Positions 48,710 to 60,697 of a stretch of DNA of 64,000 nt are shown here, piece after piece. Under the pieces are notes generated by a model, which did not search any database, was not told where the DNA came from, and saw nothing but the letters and a program-made list of their open reading frames with translations. How positions within the stretch are numbered: position 1 is the stretch's first letter; the number at the start of each line of letters is the position of its first letter. Source of the stretch: Terfezia claveryi (taxonomy: Eukaryota; Ascomycota; Pezizomycetes; Pezizales; Pezizaceae); contig WHUX01000130.1 of the NCBI GenBank assembly GCA_015179025.1, forward strand, positions 62,001-126,000. Direction: 5' to 3'. The translations under genes were made by a program, and so were the position numbers.

Positions 48710-50859
48710 ATGTCAATAAAAAGACGTAAGATTTCTTGAACCTACCACTACATTGAGCTGCTAGTTCTTCCCACCGAGCTCCAAGCTAACTGCTCATCCT
48801 GGGTTAATATTGAAGTATCTGTACTTGCACCCACTCCTGGGACAGCCCTCGGCCGGCCAACACACCTCTCTGCAGACCCCAAGGGAGAGAGATTAGCCTA
48901 TGCTGTATGGAACCCATCCAATCTGTTTGGCTCTACTGCTAACTGAGGAGATAGAGCAATAAATCTATTTTTTTACGGTCAATTGATAATCCAACAGACA
49001 GCGTTCAATATACTCAGCATACTCACCAAGCCACGGTAGCCAGATTTTCTCCATCTGGTTACTACGTTGCGTCGGGAGATATCTCTGGTAAAATCCGAGT
49101 GTGGGACTGTGTTGGTGCGGATCAGATTCTGAAGGGTGAATTCCCAATAATTTCGGGCCCCATAAACGATCTGGCATGGGATGGGGAGAGCAAGAGGATA
49201 ATTGCTGTCGGGGAGGGTAAGGAAAGGTAGACGCTCTATTACTTTTACACCATGCTGTATCATGCTTACGCCTTCAGTTGGGGCCGCTGCGTGACCTTCG
49301 ACACTGGAAATTCTGTTGGAGAGGTGGCAGGACACTCTAATCCCATCAATAGCGTTTCTATTCGCCTTGTTAGACCCTATCGAGCAGCCACTGCATCTGA
49401 CGACCGAACAATTGTCTTTTACCACGGCCCACCATTTAAATTCAATTCCCAGCTCCGTGAGCACCACACCAACTTTGTCCAGGGTGTGGCATTCTCCCCC
49501 AATGGCGACTATTTAGTCTCAGTAAGCTCCGATCGAGCAATCTGCATCTTTGACGGCAAAACGGGAGAGTTCAAGAGCAAGATTTCCTCCGGTGAGGACG
49601 ACCATAAGGGTGCTATTTTCTCAGTTTCTTGGTCCACAGACTCAAAACACTTTGTAACTTCTTCGGCAGACCAGACAGTCAAACTATGGGATGTTGAGAC
49701 GCAGAAAGCCTCACACACTTGGAAATTTGGGCCAGGGTCAGGTGCGACCCAGCCACACCAGCAGGCTGGTGTAGTATGGCCGAATCGCACAGATGGAACT
49801 ATCATCTCCCTGTCCATGTCTGGTGACCTAAACTACCTCACCGAAAAGGATGAGAAACCATACAGAGTTGTGACAGGGCACCAGAAGAGCATAACAGCCC
49901 TGGGCGTTGTACCGGATGGCAAGACAATATTCACAGGAAGTTACGATGGAAGAGTTTGCTCATGGGATATTACCAAAGGAGAGGCTTCAATAGTTGCGGG
50001 TCAAACGCACAGAAACCTAGTCAGTGGGATAGAAACGGGTGCTGGCAGAGTATTCAGTGTGGGATGGGATGATACCCTGAGGGCGGCAGACCCTGTGTCC
50101 AATTCTTTTGTGTAGGTTCCATTACTGTTTTATTTTCTCGAAATTACCCTGAACCAATATCTATGGCAGTGACTCCGGTGTCGCCATACCAGGACAGCCT
50201 AAGGGAATTTCAGCAACAGGAAAGGACGGCGAATTGGCAATTGCTACCCAGAGCGGTGTCTACGTAATGCTGAATGGTGATGTCGTGAAGAAATTTGAGG
50301 GAAAGATCAACTATACCCCCACCACCGTCACAGCCAGCGCTGCCGGTACCGAGATTGCTGTAGGCGCAGATGTAAGTTCCTTGATCTACGGGCACAACCA
50401 CACAGTTGCACGGCTCACATTTTGCAGAACAATAAAGTTTATGTCTACTCAGCATCTGACTCAGCCCTAATTGAGACGGCAGTGCTGACAGGCAACCGTG
50501 CTGTGATCTCTGCCCTCGCTTACTCGAGTACTGGTACACTCCTCGCCGCTGGTGATAGCACTGGTAAGATTGTTCTATACAACCGTGTGAAGGAGGGTGA
50601 ATACACAGTAAAAACTACTCACTGGGCCTTCCATACTGGGCGAGTAAACCAGATCACCTGGAATGCGAAGGATTCGCATGTTGTTAGTGTCGGGTTGGAC
50701 ACAAACATGTTTGTGTACAGTGTGGAGAACCCAGGGAAGAATATCAAATTCACAGGAGCGCATAAGGACGGCGTGAATGCCGTGGGATGGGTAGATGAAG
50801 ACAAGGTAGTGACTGCGGGCAGTGACGGGGCAGTGAAAGTGTGGGAGGTGAAGCTTTAA
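48710..50859 (+). CDS. AIP1: Actin-interacting protein 1 (Aip1/WDR1), WD40 protein
   Basis: Exons 48710..48725, 48816..48904, 48955..49226, 49278..50111, 50170..50371, 50428..50859 encode 614 residues, the normal size. The 16-nt first exon (MSIKR) joins to LSVLAPTP...GRPTHLSADPKGERLAYA, as in other Aip1 proteins. WD repeats follow: ATVARFSPSGYYVASGDISG, GEVAGHSNPINSVSIR, YRAATASDDRTIVFYHGPPFKF, HFVTSSADQTVKLWDVET, GHQKSITALGVVPDG, and the end DGAVKVWEVKL. Two seven-bladed propellers are expected. Aip1 assists cofilin in severing and disassembling actin filaments at patches and hyphal tips. Intron 4 has a phase-2 donor (GTAGGT) hidden before an in-frame TAG. Confidence 0.97.
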
Positions 50860-52071
50860 TTTGCTGGTTAACGATGTAATACCCAAATCGAAAGCAAATA
50901 TTGAGCCTGTATAGGTAGGAACATATCTTCCAATTGTAAGAGAGTTCACGAGGCACGAGACGAAAGCATTGTGTGGTGGAAGCACATCACATGGTTCTGA
51001 CGCGCTGAGAGTAATCTTGACTCCTATTTCTGTTCTCCGAATAAGAGCCCTCGAGGTTTACTGTACTTAACAACTTGCTCTCATTATCGAGCTCGGCAAG
51101 TCCCGCAAGGAGACTTTGAGGATCAGAAACAACCTTAGACCCCACCCCATTCAATCGGCATATGAAGGTTTGCCGTACAGTTTTGTACGAGCGCAATCGC
51201 CTCAGTACATGCAGAGGTCTCCAATGTTCCATCGTCGTAAGTGGGGGAGAACGCCATGCCGAAGCTTGTTATGCCATGTTAGTTCGATCATTATTACGGA
51301 TGGCTGGCGAAGCACGACGCCCTCAAGATTTTCTCTACACGATACCGTCAATATGACAAGGCATACTTTTGTTTTGCATTTCAATTTGATAGGTTATTAG
51401 GCAATTTTATCATCTCTATATCGGGCTTCCCTCCCCTTGGAGTTTTTTCTCAAGGGCGGATATAGCGGCGAAACGCTCCTATAGTTATTCATACTTGGTA
51501 TCGTAAAATCTTGCCAACCAAATATGATTCGGAGTATTCTTTGAATACTTCTTTCTTCTTCTTCCTCTAGCTATCTAATTAAATCGCAATAGCTAACCCT
51601 TCATTGAACCTTAGTGCTGTATGTATTTCATGAGCTGGTTCTTCTGCGTGCCCTATTCAAGAGGAGAAAGAATGCCATTCAGAAAAAAACAGGGCGTTGG
51701 ATATTAGGCAAGTGCGGGAATGTATTAACTAGAGTAATTTTCCGGATTTTTGTAGTTGCATGTATAAGAATAGTATACTACAGAGGCCTTGTTGAGGCCA
51801 TGAAATAAGATATGAAAACCGATAACCCCCCTTAGCCCTAACGTGACAAGTATGCAGAAACAAAGAACTCCGGGTCTCATCTTCTGCCGCTGCTGCTGCT
51901 GATATTAAACATTCGTTGTGGAGTGTGGGTGCATAGATAGTTAGATAGATAGATAGTGGGTGGGTGGTAGCCTCGCCGGCTCGCACGTATCATTCCCCTT
52001 CCTTTCATCACAGCTCCATTCCATCTCTCGCCACCAACTGCCCCTCCTGTCACCAGCGACACCCTCCACAT
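50860..52071. other. Convergent intergenic AIP1 / SSS1
   Basis: 1.2 kb between two convergent genes, no gene recognised. GATA/TAGA repeats occur at about 51937-51957. ORFs here are short and lack domains. Confidence 0.45.
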
Positions 52072-52478
52072 TTAGGCAGCACCGACTAAGATGTTGTTCA
52101 CGGGGATGTGGACTATCCATTCGTTAGCACGTGCTTTCTTATGAAACATCCCAAAATTCGAGTCGCGGGATACATACTCAGCTTAACGCAGAACCCAATG
52201 ACACCCATGACAAGGAAACCAATACCGACAGCTTGCGAGATCTTGATGAATTCTCGTCGGTCGGCTGTGAGCACGCGCGGGAGTTAGCCTGCGCTTCAAT
52301 CCTGTGAACTCCTTTACCCTAGATAGGATGGAGAGGGAGAGGGGGAAGGGGGGCCAGAGGTAGCCTGTGTTCGTGGGAGTGTGTATAACATACGCTTTGT
52401 GCACCTATTGATGAACAACGTTCCCTCCTTGATAAACTGGCGTGGGATTTCCGCAAGCTGCTGGACAGAGTCGGACAT
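52072..52478 (-). CDS. SSS1: Sec61 translocon gamma subunit (Sss1)
   Basis: Exons 52478..52394, 52264..52178, 52112..52072 encode 70 residues. The sequence starts MSDSVQQLAEIPRQFIKEG, continues FINRCTKPDRREFIKISQAV, has one membrane span (GIGFLVMGVIGFCVKL) and ends IHIPVNNILVGAA. This is the full, highly conserved SecE/Sec61 gamma tail-anchored protein that clamps the Sec61 channel in the ER membrane. Splice phases close at both junctions (phase 1, phase 1). Divergent from CCL1 with 288 bases between the starts. Confidence 0.97.
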
Positions 52479-52766
52479 GTTTGGTATATCTGGTTTGTTC
52501 TCTGGTTTCTTCGGGTATATTTCTATGGAGGAGGAGTATGTCTGATATATGTCGTAAGCTGCGCAAATTGACCTCCAGCGGTTCACGTTATAAAGGCCAG
52601 GACAGCTGGGGTTTGCAAATGTTCCCTGAGGCAATGTGTTCTGATTCATGCGGCCTTGGCAGATCATCAAGCTGCATACTTTAAAGATCTGCACGTGATT
52701 TCCGCGTTTACTCTCAACCTGAGAGCAGATCCATCGAGCTGCAAAGAAAAGCGTACGGCAAACGAA
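52479..52766. promoter_or_regulatory. Divergent promoter SSS1 / CCL1
   Basis: 288 bases between the two start codons. A GCACGTGATT (E-box core CACGTG) lies at about 52691-52700, roughly 70 bases before CCL1. Confidence 0.5.
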
Positions 52767-54155
52767 ATGGAGGACGCGATTTACTTGGCTTCGTCCCAGT
52801 ATAAGCTCTGGTCGTTCACTCCGGAGTCACTATCGAGCGTGCGGAAGGCAACGAATGCAGCTGCGGCGGCGCAGGTGAGGGAGGCGATTATGAGGGCGAG
52901 GGAGAAGAAGACGATGAATGGCGGGGTGGTGAAGAGTGGGAATGGCAATGGGATGGTGGACGGTGATATTGGTACGCCAGCGGATGGGAGCGGGAATGGA
53001 AATGGGGTTGGGGTTGGGCCAGATAAACTGGCACTGGGGGCGGATGAGAAGGAGATTGAGTGTCTGACGGCGGAGGAGGAGTTGAAGCTGGTGAGGTATT
53101 ATTGTCGGAAGATAATGGATATTGCAACAGTGTTTGAGTTTCCTACAAATATCAAGGTGTGCTCTGCCTATCCCCCCCCCCACACATCCTCCAGGTCATG
53201 ATGAATGGATTGCTAAACTCCCACCTCCCAGGCCACCGCACCAACATTCCTCCGCCGCTTCTTCACCCGCACCTCCCCCATGACGTACCACCCTAAAACC
53301 CTCCTCACAACCATCCTCTACCTCACAACCAAAACAGAAAACCACTACATCCACCTCAAAGACTTTAGCTCCAAGATCCCCAAGTCCTCTCCCGAGGAAA
53401 TTCTCGCTCCCGAATTCGTCGTCGCCATGGGGCTACGGTGGTGTTTCGAGGTTAAGCATCCATTCCGAGGATTAGAGGGGGCAATAATGGAGCTGGTCAA
53501 GGTCTCGGAAGGGAAATACATTCCCCCCACACACCCCACCACCAGCGATCCACAGGAAACAAATACCTTCAACCCCCCCACACCGGCCGAATGGCAAGCC
53601 AAACTGCACAACCTCCCCCCACTCCCCACCTCGCCCCACCTCCCACCAAAAGCGCGGATCGAGCGCGCCCATGGGAAAGCGCGGTCCGTCCTCTCCGGCC
53701 CCACGCTCCTAACCGACGCCTATTTTCTCTTCACCCCCCCTCAGATCTACCTCTCATCCATCTACCTCGTCGATCCCCCCCTTGCGCACTTCTACCTCGA
53801 CCTTAAGCACCCCTACCCATACCAGTCCTCCCTCCTCCAAAACCTTAAATCCATCATTGGATCCTGTGCGGAGGAGGTTCGGAAAGGTGGGGAACCAGGA
53901 GCGCAGATTAGCAAGGAGGAGATGGACGAGGTCAAGAGGATTGATAGGAAGTTGTATTTCTGCAGGAATCCGGAGAAGGTGGATCTTGTGGGCGTGAGTA
54001 AGCAGGCGAAGAGGGGTGTTACCGAGGATGAGGAGAGTGGAACGGGGGGGAATGGGGAGGCAGAGAGAAGGAAGAGGGAAGTGAAGAAGAGGAAGTTGGA
54101 GAGGGAGAAGAGTTTCAGGGAGGGGGAGGAGCTGTTTGGAAGTCAGACTAAGTAG
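52767..54155 (+). CDS. CCL1: Cyclin H homolog Ccl1 (TFIIH/CAK cyclin)
   Basis: Exons 52767..53156 and 53232..54155 encode 437 residues. The start MEDAIYLASSQYKLWSFTPE is the characteristic cyclin H N-terminus; an in-frame ATG at 52656 exists but adds an unconserved leader. A Gly/Asn-rich insert follows, then the cyclin box (EEELKLVRYYCRKIMDIATVF, FPTNIKATAPTFLRRFF, LTTILYLTTKTENHYIHL, FVVAMGLRWCFEVKHPFRGL). A Pro-rich insert separates the second cyclin fold (LLTDAYFLFTPPQIYLSSIYL). The C-terminus is basic and charged. With Kin28/CDK7 and Tfb3 it forms the kinase module of TFIIH that phosphorylates RNA polymerase II. Confidence 0.92.
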
Positions 54156-54723
54156 AGTGATATCATGTGCATTTATTTGGCTTTGGGATTATGCATAATT
54201 GCCATTTTTTTTCTTTTTCTTCTTCTTTCTCTTTTTTTTCTGTGCTTTTTGGGTTGGGCCTTTTTTCTTTTTTTTTTTTTCTACAGCAAGGAGTTCGTTA
54301 TCTTTTTCTTTGATTTAAAAACTTTGTATAAAGTATTTTTTTCAGTTCTCTGCTTTCACCCCACCCCCCCCCCCCCTCTGGTGCTATTCACCCCACCCCC
54401 CCCCCCTCTGGTGCTATCTAAGGCTAGGTGGTGCCATTATAGATCGCTTACATAGAATTTTACAAACGGAGGTCCACAGAATTCAAATATTTCACAAACC
54501 AAAACGAAAGCCATTATAAATTTCCCTTAGCTATCAAATGCAAACATACATACATACATGCATTCATTAAAAAAAAAATCAATCCCCTATAAATTAGCCA
54601 GCACCCTTCCAGACCGGGTAGCCGATATATCGGCTCCCCATGCCTACAAATTCCCAAAACTCAAAAGCGCCTTATATAAAAACACATCCCCCCCCAAACA
54701 GCTCCAATACCAACCCCCATACC
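54156..54723. other. Convergent gap CCL1 / DCAF11 with a C-rich tandem duplication
   Basis: T-rich sequence (54200-54350) is followed by two near-identical copies of a 30-32 base unit, 54355-54386 and 54387-54416. Each has a long C run followed by TCTGGTGCTA, differing in C-run length. No gene seen. Confidence 0.6.
54355..54416. repeat. C-rich 30-32 bp unit duplicated in tandem
   Basis: Two copies, ending in TCTGGTGCTA each, that differ in the length of a C run. Confidence 0.9.
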
Positions 54724-57003
54724 TCACCAAAGCCTCCCCCTCGCCGCATACGAGATAGCTCTCCTAATCCCATCATCCTCACTATTCTCCTCCACTTCCT
54801 CCCACACCCTCTCACTCTGCCAATACAACATGGGGTCTCTCTTCCCCCAACAATTCAACCTCACGGGTACCTCCTCCCCCTCCTCCACCTCCTCCCCCTC
54901 CTCTCCTCCTCCCCATGCATGCAGCGTAACACTTCCGGTACCCGCGCCATACCCGTTCCAACCCGTCGCCGCAAGCACACCTGCATTCGGATGCCAACTT
55001 GCATCTCTCACACATGTATCCCACCTCGGCACCCCAAGACCCCACCCACCATATCTATAACTGAGCTCCTCACGCCAAGGGCGAGTTCCGGAGGTTGCTT
55101 TATACACGTCAATGATTGAAGCAGTGGTGGCGTCGAGGTTGTAAATGTAGACTTTGCCATCGGAGGAGCCGGTGTAGACGTATCGTGAACCGGAGGACGT
55201 GGGGGGGCTGAAGTGGCAGCGAATGAGCGTGCGGAGGACGGAGTGTGAGCGGTACGTGACGACAGAGGAGTCTTGTGGGTGCCGTGCGGGGGGGTAGTCG
55301 TAAGTCTCGGTGCGGTAGTCGTAGTGGGTGGAGTAGTTTATGCGTTTGAGCGTGGAGAAGGTGCTGGGAGACATCATTTTACTGGTTGGTGTTAGTTGGA
55401 GTTCAGGGTAAAAGATTAATGTATTATTTTTGGGGAGGGAGGGTGAGGTACCGGATATCCCAGAGCTTCATAGTTTGATCTTTTGCGTTGCTTAGGACGT
55501 ATCGCCCATCGCCCTTGCTATCGATATATGTCAAGCCCTCAAGATGCCCGAAGAATACACCTACTTCCCCTGAAGCCATGCTTCGCCGATCCCAGACTTT
55601 AAGCGTGGTATCGTCTGACCCCGAGAAGAGGATATGTGGAGAATCGACATCCGCGAAACAGACAGCGTTGACATCGTTCCGGTGTCCTGACATTTTCAAC
55701 ACCGGTGTGCGAGTTTCAATATCGTAGACGTAGAGATTATTATCGTTCGCGCCAGCAACCATTTCCCTCCCGTCCCCTGAAAATCGAATGGACCATATCT
55801 GTCCCCCATATATTTCCTCAATATATTATGCCCCGTTCGCTCGTTCGGGGGTATTGATAGGAGGAAGAGGTGGGGAGGGGGGATCTACGAACCCCAAATT
55901 GCCTTCTTTGCAAAGCATTCCTATTCCCCCTCACCCTCGCCGCAAAATCCAACACCACCGTCTCCTCCAAGTCCGAGCTCGTATTCGACACATACACCGT
56001 ACTATCAATACTGCTATACGCAAGCATCTTATTATCTGGTGACAGCGTTGCATCTGTGATTGTCCATCTCCCACCGGGATATGTCACAGTCTTGTAGTGT
56101 TTCCAGTTGTAGGGGTTCGAAGTATCGTACATGCGGACTCGGAAGTCCTGGGAGCAGCTGTAGAAGAAGTTTCCGTCTTGCGAGAATTGGCCAGAGTAGC
56201 ATTTTGCGTCATGATGCATGACGAAGTCGGCTTTGGTTGAGGGGAGGAAAGGCTTTGAGAGAGGGATTAGTATGAAGTGCGGAGTTGGGAGCGGGGGAGG
56301 CCGCTGGAAGGGGGGGGGGAACCTGGGCGAGAAGCTGGTGTCCTATTCGTGCTCGCTCGCCTCTGTATGCGCCGATTTCGCGCTCGAGGAGGCGGATATA
56401 GTGGGGACGTCTTCGTTTGAGAGGGTTTGGTCGGCTTGGGTAGCTTTCCCATTCCTCCTACACAGCACAGAGAAATATTCCGATTAACATATGGTTGATG
56501 ATTCATGGGGAATGGGATGGGCTACCCACTAAACCAAACTGACCCTCCCTCATCAGCTTCTGCCCCCCAGGACTCGGCACCGCCTCTGCGTCCTTGATAA
56601 GATGACGCCGTGGATCTATCCTTCGCCTGGGCAACCCCAGTACCTCCACTCTGAATGGCATTCCGCTTGGTGTAGTCAGAAAGTGCCTTGTAGGAAAACC
56701 GTCATCGTCATCTTCTTCTATATCTTCATCGTCATGGACAAGCCGAAAGCGGACATTGCCCTGCTCGCTTTCAAGGAGTTCTTCGATTAGGGCTTCTTCT
56801 TCTTCTTCATCACCCTCCCCGCCATCTTCCCCATCATCTTCTTCTCCTTCATAATTCTCATGTGCGCCGGTAGTTGTTCCTGTGCTTTCCCCTGTTCCTA
56901 GTACAAAGATGTGATCGGAATCTTCCATGTCGTCATCATCGTCGCCTTCGAAGTCATGGTCATTATCAGTGGTAGACTCGTAGTCCATCTCGTCGGGGTT
57001 CAT
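54724..57003 (-). CDS. WD40 protein of the DCAF11/LEC14B family (DDB1-CUL4 substrate receptor type)
   Basis: Exons 57003..56530, 56457..56323, 56252..55893, 55798..55452, 55381..54724 encode 657 residues. Residues 1-110 are strongly acidic with D/E runs. LLEREIGAYR and FLPSTKADFVMHHDAKCYSG precede the WD repeats: QFSQDGNFFYSCSQDFRVRMYD, YPGGRWTITDATLSPDNKML, FGIWSIRFSGDGREMVAGANDN, GHRNDVNAVCFADV, LFSGSDDTTLKVWDRRS, GLTYIDSKGDGRYVLSNAKD, SRYVYTGSSDGKVYIYNLD, and an RDASWHPN repeat. This order matches DCAF11/LEC14B, a receptor for CUL4-DDB1 ubiquitin ligases. WDxR-like ends (KVWDRRS, KLWDIR) are present. Donors at 56322 (GTTCCC) and 55892 (GTTCGT) are weak, so small shifts at those junctions are possible. 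Confidence 0.88.
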
Positions 57004-57413
57004 CGTGAAGGGCTCTGCGATGCGATTGAGCAGCTCAAGTGCAATAAAAACGGAAATAACGTAATTGGAGGCAAATATCCGTTTGTTTCGTTTCACAGCT
57101 GCTGGTATCTCGGTTAATGTCTCTGCCCAGTGTACTTGTAATCCGCCTTATCTGCCCCGAGCTGCCTCTCCGCAGAGATGGGTACAGCTACAGTACAATC
57201 ACAACGAGGGGAATATATGTATGAATGCCCGCCGGCAGCCGCGATTTCCCCTCACGATGAATTCGTGTGTTCCAGCTCTCCCCCCCGCCAAAACCGGCCG
57301 CTCAGCGATCGACCGCCAAGAAAGCAGCAGCCCAATGCCAAGATTGTCAACTCTCTGAAAGATTTTGGAGATTCTGTTGGCGGACTGCCGACCGACCACA
57401 CACCGACGAAGCA
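57004..57413. promoter_or_regulatory. Divergent promoter DCAF11 / NOP4
   Basis: 410 bases between divergent starts. An open frame runs through 57267-57413 into NOP4, but its start codon is less likely than the ATG at 57414, which has a CGAAGCA context and begins a Nop4-like basic N-terminus. Confidence 0.5.
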
Positions 57414-58428
57414 ATGGCTCCCCACGCAAAACGCCCCCGAACAGACCCATCAAAGGAGACCCGTCGGTCCGCAAAGCGTCGAGCCGATGAAGATGCAGAA
57501 GAAGATCAATTCGTTCATTCAGCCAGCCCTGAGGCCGTTATCATCCCGGACGGCAAAGTTTCACCCAAAACCAAAGATGAGGATGGCGGCGATGAAGAAC
57601 AGGAGGGAAGGGCAAAGGCTCGAGAGTCCCGCTTAAAACAAGGCTCAAACAACACCTTATTCATCCGCTCAATCCCATACGACGTCACCCCCGACGACCT
57701 CACAACCCACTTTTCCTTCGCCGCCCCAGTCAAGCATGCGCATATCGTTCTCGACCCTGTCACCAAAAAATCGCGAGGATTTGGTTTCGTGACGTTTGCA
57801 GAAGATGAGGATGCAAAGATCGCTGCGCAGGAGTTCAATGGGAAGGAATTCAAAGGCCGTGCGCTCAAGGTCGAGATCGCCGAGGCGAGACATCGTGCTG
57901 GGCATGATCTCGGTGACGGTGAAAGGGGGGAGGCGAAACCCAAGCCTGGAAAAGAAGAGGTTGAGAAGAGAAACCCAAGGTTGATAGTGCGAAATTTATC
58001 GTGGAATATAAGGAAACCAGAGCAGTTGACTGAAGTATTCAAGAAATATGGGAAGGTGTTGGATGTGATTATCCCTCCGAAGAAGGGTGCGACAAAGGGG
58101 TCGGGGTTACTTGCTGGATTTGCGTTTGTGACGATGAAGAGACATAGGCATGCGCAGAAGGCGATTGAGGGGGTCAATGGAATGAGTATCTCTGGAAGGA
58201 ACGTGGCGGTCGATTGGGCTGTTGAGAAGGATAAGTGGGAGAAGGTCAAAGAGGAGGGAGGGGAACTTGATGTGGAAATGGTAGACGATGAGAGTGATAG
58301 CAGCGGCGATGAGGACGGTCCCCAGATCAAAGAAGAGGAACTCAACCAAGACGGTATTGACGAGCATGTTGACGAAACTGAGGACAAGTCAGAGGATGAA
58401 GTCGATGATGATGAGGACTATGATAGTA

Positions 58429-58463
<35 letters not shown>

Positions 58464-59984
58464 GATGAAGATGACGAAGAAGACGAAGAAGACGAAGAAG
58501 ACAAGCACGTAAAGCACGATAACTCTCTCTCCCTCTTCCTCCGAAATGTCCCCTTCTCCGTTGACGAACAATCTCTCCACGCCCACTTCACTGAAAACTT
58601 CGGCCCAGTCCGCTACGCTCGCATCGTCATGGACTGGGAAACCGAGCGCCCCCGCGGAACCGCCTTCATAGCCTTCTATAACGAAGAGCACTACAAAGAC
58701 TGTCTCCGCAATGCCCCAATCCCCCCCGCAGCAGGCACCAAGCCCAGCCTTCTCTCTTCCGAGTCGCAAGACCCCGAAGGAAAATACACTATCGACGGGC
58801 GAGTCCTCATCGTCGCCAAAGCTGTAGGTAAAGACGAAGCTGGGAAACTCGCGGACAAGAATAGTTCCGTCCGGGAGGCAGCTCTGAAGGATAAACGGCG
58901 GTTGTACCTACTGAGTGAAGGGAATATTCCCTCCAACACCCCTATGTACCAGAAACTTTCCCCCTCAGAACGTGCGCTCAGAGAGGCAAGTATCAAACAG
59001 CGGAAATCGCTGATCCAGAATAACCCCTCCCTACACTTATCCCTGACTCGGTTATCGATACGAAATCTACCTCGGAGTATCACAGCAAAGGACTTGAAGT
59101 TCCTTGCTCGGGAAGCGGTTGTTGGCTTCGCCGCGGAGGTTAGGTCTGGGAAAAGACAGCCTCTCTCAAAGGAGGAACTATCCCGCGGCGGAGACGAAGA
59201 GAAGGAAGCTGAAGCTGAGCGAAGGCGGAAAGGAAAAGGTGTAATCCGACAAGTCAAGATCGTTGAAGAAAAACCTGGCGCTGGGGGGGGCGGCCGTAGT
59301 AGAGGATACGGATTCATTGAATACGTCAGTCACAGATGGGCACTGATGGGTCTCAGATGGCTTAATGGGCGGGAAGTTGGTGGAGGCTTGGAACTCCCCA
59401 TTGCAGGTATCCCTGGGCGAAGAGAGAAGATGGCAGAGCGGGAGAAGGCCCTGAGTTCTGCTGCTTCTGCCAAGGGGAAGTTGGGTAAGGGCGGGAAAGC
59501 AAATAAAACCAAGTTACCTGAGCTACCAGCTATTCGTAGCCTGCCACAAGAGCGCAAAAAGAGACTTATCGTTGAATTTGCCCTTGAGAATGCACAGGTC
59601 GTTCATAGGCGGAAAGAGACAGAGAAGAAGTGGCGCGAGATTGCAAAACAGCGGAAGGCGAATAAAGCTTTGGGGGGAAGTGAACCTAGTGGGAAGGGGG
59701 ATAAAGGCAAGGGAGGTAGAGACGGCAGGCATGGGAAAGTGTTTAGGACTGGAAAGCGGGAGCCGAAGAAGGGAGGAAATGGCGAGGCCGTAAATGGAAC
59801 TAGTGCAGGAAGTAAACGGAAAAGAGGGAGCGATGATAAGACCGATGGGAGGGCGAGTAAGAAGCCCGCTGTGGACGGTGATGCTGCGACGAAGAAGGGA
59901 CCAAAAAATGAGGAGGATTCGAAACGGGCGGCCGCGAATAGGCATATTGCGAAAAAGAGACAGATGAAGAAAGCGAGGAAGTGA
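57414..59984 (+). CDS. NOP4: Nop4 (RBM28-like), nucleolar protein with four RRMs
   Basis: A single uninterrupted frame of 856 residues, in contrast with its intron-rich neighbours. RRM1 (about 81-157): TLFIRSIPYDVTPDDL and RGFGFVTFA. RRM2 (about 190-275): PRLIVRNLSWNIR and GFAFVTMKR. A long acidic stretch encoded by GAT/GAA repeats (58390-58505) leads to RRM3 (LFLRNVPFSVDEQSLHAHF, RGTAFIAF) and RRM4 (LSIRNLPRSITAKDLKFL, SRGYGFIEY), separated by Lys-rich linkers. The Lys/Arg-rich C-terminus ends HIAKKRQMKKARK. Nop4 is needed for 60S ribosomal subunit assembly in the nucleolus. A 290-codon minus-strand ORF over it is an antisense shadow of the acidic repeats. Confidence 0.95.
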
Positions 59985-60110
59985 TAAAGTAATGGTGTAT
60001 TATAATATATCCAGTCTTTCTTTTTTCTTATGTCTGTGGCTTGCAATGGGTTACTTCTGTATTTCTTGTAGGATATCAATTTGTGTCAATTTAAACCGTC
60101 ATGAGATGCG

Positions 60111-60132
60111 TTACCCTGAATCATTAGGGTAA
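60111..60132. promoter_or_regulatory. Inverted TTACCCT...AGGGTAA pair upstream of MDM35
   Basis: TTACCCTGAA at 60111-60120 is followed by AGGGTAA at 60126-60132, so the 7-mer TTACCCT is present as an inverted pair about 80-100 bases upstream of the MDM35 start. It is one of eight exact copies of the dispersed 10-mer. Confidence 0.4.
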
Positions 60133-60211
60133 GTTTCATGCCAAGCTTCCCTTGCCCGTGCTGTACTTCAAAGCGTTGGTCTGAACATAACGACCAACCA
60201 ACAAACCAAAC

Positions 60212-60697
60212 ATGTCATCCTCCCTTGCGCCGGAATGCTCAGAGGTAAAAGAGCGGTATGATCAATGTTTTATCAAGTGGTATTCTGAGAGTACGTATAC
60301 ATGCTAGTCAGTCATTGAAAATCTTGGAAATATTGTATGAATTAGAGAGAGAGCTAAGAGTCGAATCAAAGGGCATTACAGAATATCTTCGGGGAGAAGC
60401 AAAGACAGATGATTGCAAGAAACTGTTTGATACTTATAAGGAATGCTTGAGTGTATGATACCCTTAGCGATAAGTTTCATGGCCTGTAAAATTGCGTAGG
60501 TGGGACGGGGGGGACCAGCGTGCTCCGTCTTGTAGTACAGGATGAGGTGCCCCCCAACTCTTGCGGTGGTGCTTTCGGCTTACCCAGTGTTTGAATGGAG
60601 CTAGAGAGCGTTGAAAGCCAAAGGCATCGATACCATGCTAGCGGAGGCAAGAAAGAATAGTAAGGATTTGGATATGGATATAGGCCAGAGTCGGTGA
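60212..60697 (+). CDS. MDM35: Mdm35 (TRIAP1), twin CX9C intermembrane-space chaperone
   Basis: Exons 60212..60290, 60382..60452, 60605..60697 encode 80 residues. Both CX9C motifs are exact: C-SEVKERYDQ-C and C-KKLFDTYKE-C, framing FIKWYSEKYLRGEAKTDD, a hallmark of Mdm35/TRIAP1. The C-terminal ALKAKGIDTMLAEARK helix also matches the family. Mdm35 is imported and oxidised by Mia40 and binds Ups1/Ups2 to move phosphatidic acid or phosphatidylserine between mitochondrial membranes. The third exon was placed by its in-frame CTAG acceptor at 60601-60604 and the conserved helix. Confidence 0.94.

Noticed and set aside
52656..52766. Upstream ATG extension of CCL1
   Set aside because: The extra 37 residues are not cyclin-H-like, while the ATG at 52767 begins the conserved N-terminus.
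57515..58387. 290-codon minus-strand ORF
   Set aside because: Antisense shadow of NOP4; its Ser-rich content is the complement of acidic GAT/GAA repeats.
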